22,561 nucleotides of DNA from RBG-16-57-9 sp964529745 (lineage in GTDB: Archaea; Thermoproteota; Bathyarchaeia; TCS64). The DNA lies in the NCBI GenBank assembly GCA_964529745.1, contig CAZGZR010000043.1, positions 1-22,561 on the forward strand, in the 5' to 3' direction. The notes beneath the pieces were generated by a model that did not search any database, had not been told where the DNA came from, and worked only from the letters and a program-made list of their open reading frames with translations. Within the stretch, counting starts at the first letter, position 1. Every line of letters begins with the position of its first letter. Made by a program: the position numbers and the translations under genes. Shown here piece by piece: positions 20,694-22,561 of this stretch.

Positions 20694-21977
20694 TTATGAT
20701 AATAGATTAAGTTTTACAAATGTTTCAATTTCCTTTATATGTTTAGCCATGAAAATCTTCGCATCTCCAGCAGTAAGGAACTCATCGCTCCTAGCTATAT
20801 AGGGCGTAACATACCCAAGAGAATAGTAAGGTATTCCTTTTTCTTTAAGATTAATTTGTTTACGTGTAATATTATCATATATGTGGTCAAGCGATCTCTC
20901 TGTTGTTACTTCAAGTAAAACTAATTTTTTATCTTTTGTAACAATAGAGATATCTGATTCTACCCCTTTCCCTTCTAACCCTCTTTCATCTATATTATGT
21001 ATTTTTTTATGAATGTAGATTTTTTTGATTTCATCTACGGTAGATAATGAATAACCTATTATAGCTTCATGTAACCATTTAGCATCAGGGAGCAATATTT
21101 TATGTAAACCTTCAGGATAACCGAGATTTAATTTATATACCAATCCATCCCTATTACATCTGGGGCATTCTTTTAGTAATTTTATATTTTTAATGTTCAT
21201 AATTTCAGCTTTATAAGGATTCTCCTTATTTCTATAATAACATTCAAGGCATAGACATTCATAACCTAAATTAATCACGTTTTCTGCTGTTAATCTTTCT
21301 AGAGAATTATATAATCTTTCATCTCTATTAGATAAATCCACCGCTCTATGAATAAGAGCGCTATTTTCCTTAGCAATCTCCAATATAGTAGTATATTCTA
21401 CCACATCTTCTAAAATCTGAAAATAATGAAAACGATCCATTGATGAGTCAATATAGTCAGAAAATAATTCTTTAATTTGACCTTCATGCCTTTTAATAGC
21501 ATTCTCTATGGCATCTTGTATTTTATTTGCTCTTCTTACCCTTATAGCATTTACAACTTCATCATCAGTATAAATTAATTCTATCGATTTTTGATTAATT
21601 GTAGAATATACGTCCTTTATTTCTTCTTTTAGCTCCCCTAAACCTTTTTCTGCTTCTTCTTTTTCTTCTTTATAAACAGACTTTAGAGTATCAAATAAAT
21701 CGTATTCGGGATTAATAATTAAAGGGTACGATTCAATTAACGGATATTTGGTATTTAGATTGGGAATTTGCCTTCCTCGTAAAAATATTAAAGTTCTAAG
21801 TATTGGGTCTGACGATACTGTTCTTACAAATTTCGATGAACTTGAATCAGATAATTTAAAAGATCTAAATAATGAATCAGTTTTTTGACTTGTTATTTTT
21901 ATGCGTTTATCATCACATAAATTCTCAAAATGTATTGGGTCAGAAGGTGATATGATAATCTTAGAGTAATTGGACAA
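20694..21977 (-). CDS. Zinc-finger protein with PD-(D/E)XK nuclease-like end
   Basis: A 427-residue protein I cannot place in a named family. Residues 95-235 are charged and helical, in part probably coiled coil (KEEKEEAEKGLGELKEEIKD). A zinc finger follows: CLCLEC (C243, C246) and CPRC (C271, C274). The last 130 residues look like a restriction-endonuclease fold: E304 in WLHEAIIGY, D342 in GVESDISIV, and E356 in LVLLEVTTE followed by a helix with a glutamine (TRKQINLKEKG), as in Mrr/Hjc-like D...ExK enzymes. The usual lysine is a threonine (T358), so activity is uncertain. The start is TTG (21975-21977), 4 bases after the stop of the small gene upstream, hence an operon. It could be a restriction-type defence enzyme or a DNA-binding regulator. 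Confidence 0.62.
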   Translation of the reverse strand: MSNYSKIIISPSDPIHFENLCDDKRIKITSQKTDSLFRSFKLSDSSSSKFVRTVSSDPILRTLIFLRGRQIPNLNTKYPLIESYPLIINPEYDLFDTLKSVYKEEKEEAEKGLGELKEEIKDVYSTINQKSIELIYTDDEVVNAIRVRRANKIQDAIENAIKRHEGQIKELFSDYIDSSMDRFHYFQILEDVVEYTTILEIAKENSALIHRAVDLSNRDERLYNSLERLTAENVINLGYECLCLECYYRNKENPYKAEIMNIKNIKLLKECPRCNRDGLVYKLNLGYPEGLHKILLPDAKWLHEAIIGYSLSTVDEIKKIYIHKKIHNIDERGLEGKGVESDISIVTKDKKLVLLEVTTERSLDHIYDNITRKQINLKEKGIPYYSLGYVTPYIARSDEFLTAGDAKIFMAKHIKEIETFVKLNLLS

Positions 21978-21981
21978 TTCA

Positions 21982-22224
21982 TTAATCTTTATCTTTATAA
22001 CTTAAAAAGGATTTACCCATATCTGTAATTTCTAGAGAATAATCGTCGCCTTCTTCTTCATCATATTCCTGTTGGAGATTAATGAAATTTTTTGATATTA
22101 AACTATAGATTTCTAACATAAAGCTATCTTCATCTCCAATTTCTTCGATGAAGGAATCATTTTCCAGAAATTTTGATAGTCTTAATGGGCTATCTTTTAT
22201 CTTGTTTAAAATAACGAGAGACAT
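21982..22224 (-). CDS. Small acidic winged-helix-like protein, 80 aa
   Basis: An 80-residue acidic protein. VILNKIKDSPLRLSKFLEND looks like the first helices, LEIYSLISKNFINLQQEY the recognition region, and DDYSLEITDMGKSFLSYK matches the wing of PadR/MarR-like folds, where I/LTxxGxxxL is common. It has no clear basic recognition surface, so it may bind its partner rather than DNA. ATG at 22222-22224 with a TTTAAATA box on the minus strand centred 27 bases upstream, so leaderless. It is the first gene of a two-gene operon with the zinc-finger/nuclease-like protein, only 4 bases apart. A regulator or antitoxin-like role is inferred from position. Confidence 0.6.
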   Translation of the reverse strand: MSLVILNKIKDSPLRLSKFLENDSFIEEIGDEDSFMLEIYSLISKNFINLQQEYDEEEGDDYSLEITDMGKSFLSYKDKD

Positions 22225-22247
22225 TGTCTTAGTATACCTTTCTTGAT

Positions 22248-22255
22248 TATTTAAA
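22248..22255 (-). promoter_or_regulatory. TATA box for the right-end operon
   Basis: The minus strand reads TTTAAATA, centred 27 bases before the ATG at 22224. Between box and start lies CTAAGACAAT, close to the TAAGACATAT iteron core at 18686-18850, so the same protein might bind here (inference). Confidence 0.5.
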
Positions 22256-22347
22256 AGTGATTGCCACTTAAAAATGTAATATTGTTACAGATACTAGAGA
22301 CGATTTTAAGTTTATAGTCATATAGCGAAAAAACTTGTAATAACTGA

Positions 22348-22364
22348 AACATATTTCAAATGTT
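22348..22364. promoter_or_regulatory. Inverted repeat upstream of the BlaI-like gene
   Basis: AACAT and ATGTT are arranged as an inverted repeat with a 7-base spacer, just upstream of an AT-rich TAAATATAATAT box (22374-22385) that is about 20-25 bases before the ATG at 22401. A possible operator for autoregulation. The arms are short, so confidence is low. Confidence 0.3.
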
Positions 22365-22400
22365 AAATAATGCTAAATATAATATCCATCTGGAAGCAAG

Positions 22401-22561
22401 ATGCCGCTATCACTTGATTCAGATAAGAAAGGATTGGAGATGTTCTTCAAGGACTGGCAGGTAGAAGCGCTGTGTTACCTCTGGAGCATACAACCGGAGG
22501 GAGCCAACAGCAGAGCCGTCTGGGAGAACGTGAACAATCGCCTCCAGGGTAGCATCAGCAG
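22401..22561 (+). CDS. BlaI-like winged-helix regulator, 5' part
   Basis: An ATG at 22401 opens a frame that runs off the window after 53 codons: MPLSLDSDKKGLEMFFKDWQ, then VEALCYLWSIQPEGANSRAV and WENVNNRLQGSIS. DWQVEALCYLW followed by an SRAVWENVNNRL recognition helix resembles the start of BlaI/MecI-type winged-helix repressors found in archaea (helix EAL..LW, then GxxSxxVWExVNxRL). GC content and codon choice return to host style, so this is probably the first gene of the right chromosomal flank. Its AT-rich promoter may be host DNA or the last bases of the element. The remainder lies outside the window. Confidence 0.65.
   Translation, partial: MPLSLDSDKKGLEMFFKDWQVEALCYLWSIQPEGANSRAVWENVNNRLQGSIS

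Larger units (their letters stand above)
14175..22400. mobile_element. Integrated plasmid-like genetic element (boundaries approximate)
   Basis: GC content falls abruptly after the PIN toxin gene and recovers at about 22,385-22,401. The AT-rich block holds a tyrosine integrase at its left edge, an SF3 replication helicase, several small DNA-binding and zinc-binding proteins, an iteron-like repeat region, a HEPN protein and a nuclease-like operon, with no metabolic genes. I recognise no capsid, packaging ATPase, portal or conjugation gene. It therefore looks like an integrative plasmid or satellite rather than a complete virus. Exact ends are not resolved: I found no tRNA gene and no convincing direct repeat at the two edges. 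The integrase gene is intact, not split by integration. Confidence 0.8.

Noticed and set aside
14135..22400. tRNA gene or att direct repeat at the element edges
   Set aside because: No T-loop GTTCGAATC-like segment or acceptor stem seen; the best shared word between edges is AAGGATT, which is too short to count.
14175..22400. Archaeal virus (fusellovirus or spindle-shaped type)
   Set aside because: No coat protein, packaging ATPase or other structural gene is recognisable and the integrase is not split, so a plasmid-like element is the safer reading.

Overview
The window reads as archaeal chromosome, probably from a thermophilic, F420-using lineage of the Thermoproteota/TACK type. This is inferred from an archaeal-type methionyl-tRNA synthetase, an archaeal/eukaryotic-type tRNA methylthiotransferase, an F420-dependent NADP reductase, an MTA phosphorylase with a C-terminal CxC motif, many AGG and ATA codons, and TATA boxes that repeatedly sit about 25 bases upstream of the best start codon (leaderless or short-leader mRNAs). 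I cannot name a genus.

Layout. Bases 1 to about 14,170 are GC-rich core chromosome. They hold the tail of a small membrane protein broken at a run of seven G; an M81 metallopeptidase with a tRNA ms2t6A methylthiotransferase upstream in the same operon; an AT-rich gap and an orphan gene; a PHP phosphoesterase behind metG; npdG; adenosine deaminase behind an MFS transporter; two divergent small winged-helix genes sharing a palindromic operator; MTA phosphorylase; a dienelactone-hydrolase-like enzyme; an anaerobic sulfatase-maturase-like radical SAM protein; and an AbrB/PIN toxin-antitoxin pair. Two radical SAM enzymes, MTA phosphorylase and adenosine deaminase in 13 kb give a loose theme of SAM use and nucleoside by-product salvage.

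From about 14,175 to about 22,400 base composition becomes strongly AT-rich and the gene content changes completely. A tyrosine integrase with a coiled-coil tail sits at the left edge. It is followed by an SF3 helicase coupled to a small DUF3970-like protein, a 25-base perfect inverted repeat, a cysteine-containing HYDHP protein divergent from a winged-helix regulator, a 400-base gene-free region with four copies of an ATATGTCTTAA iteron in both orientations, a zinc-ribbon protein, a HEPN-domain protein, a second HYDHP protein with a damaged start, and a right-end operon of a small winged-helix protein and a zinc-finger/PD-(D/E)XK-like protein. I recognise no capsid, ATPase or conjugation genes, so I read this as an integrated plasmid-like element with replication, regulation and possible defence cargo, not a virus. 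No tRNA gene or clear att direct repeat is visible at its edges.

At 22,401 the sequence turns GC-richer again with the start of a BlaI-like winged-helix gene, probably the right chromosomal flank. The most novel-looking parts are the iteron region with the replication genes, the right-end zinc-finger/nuclease-like operon, and the pair of HYDHP proteins.
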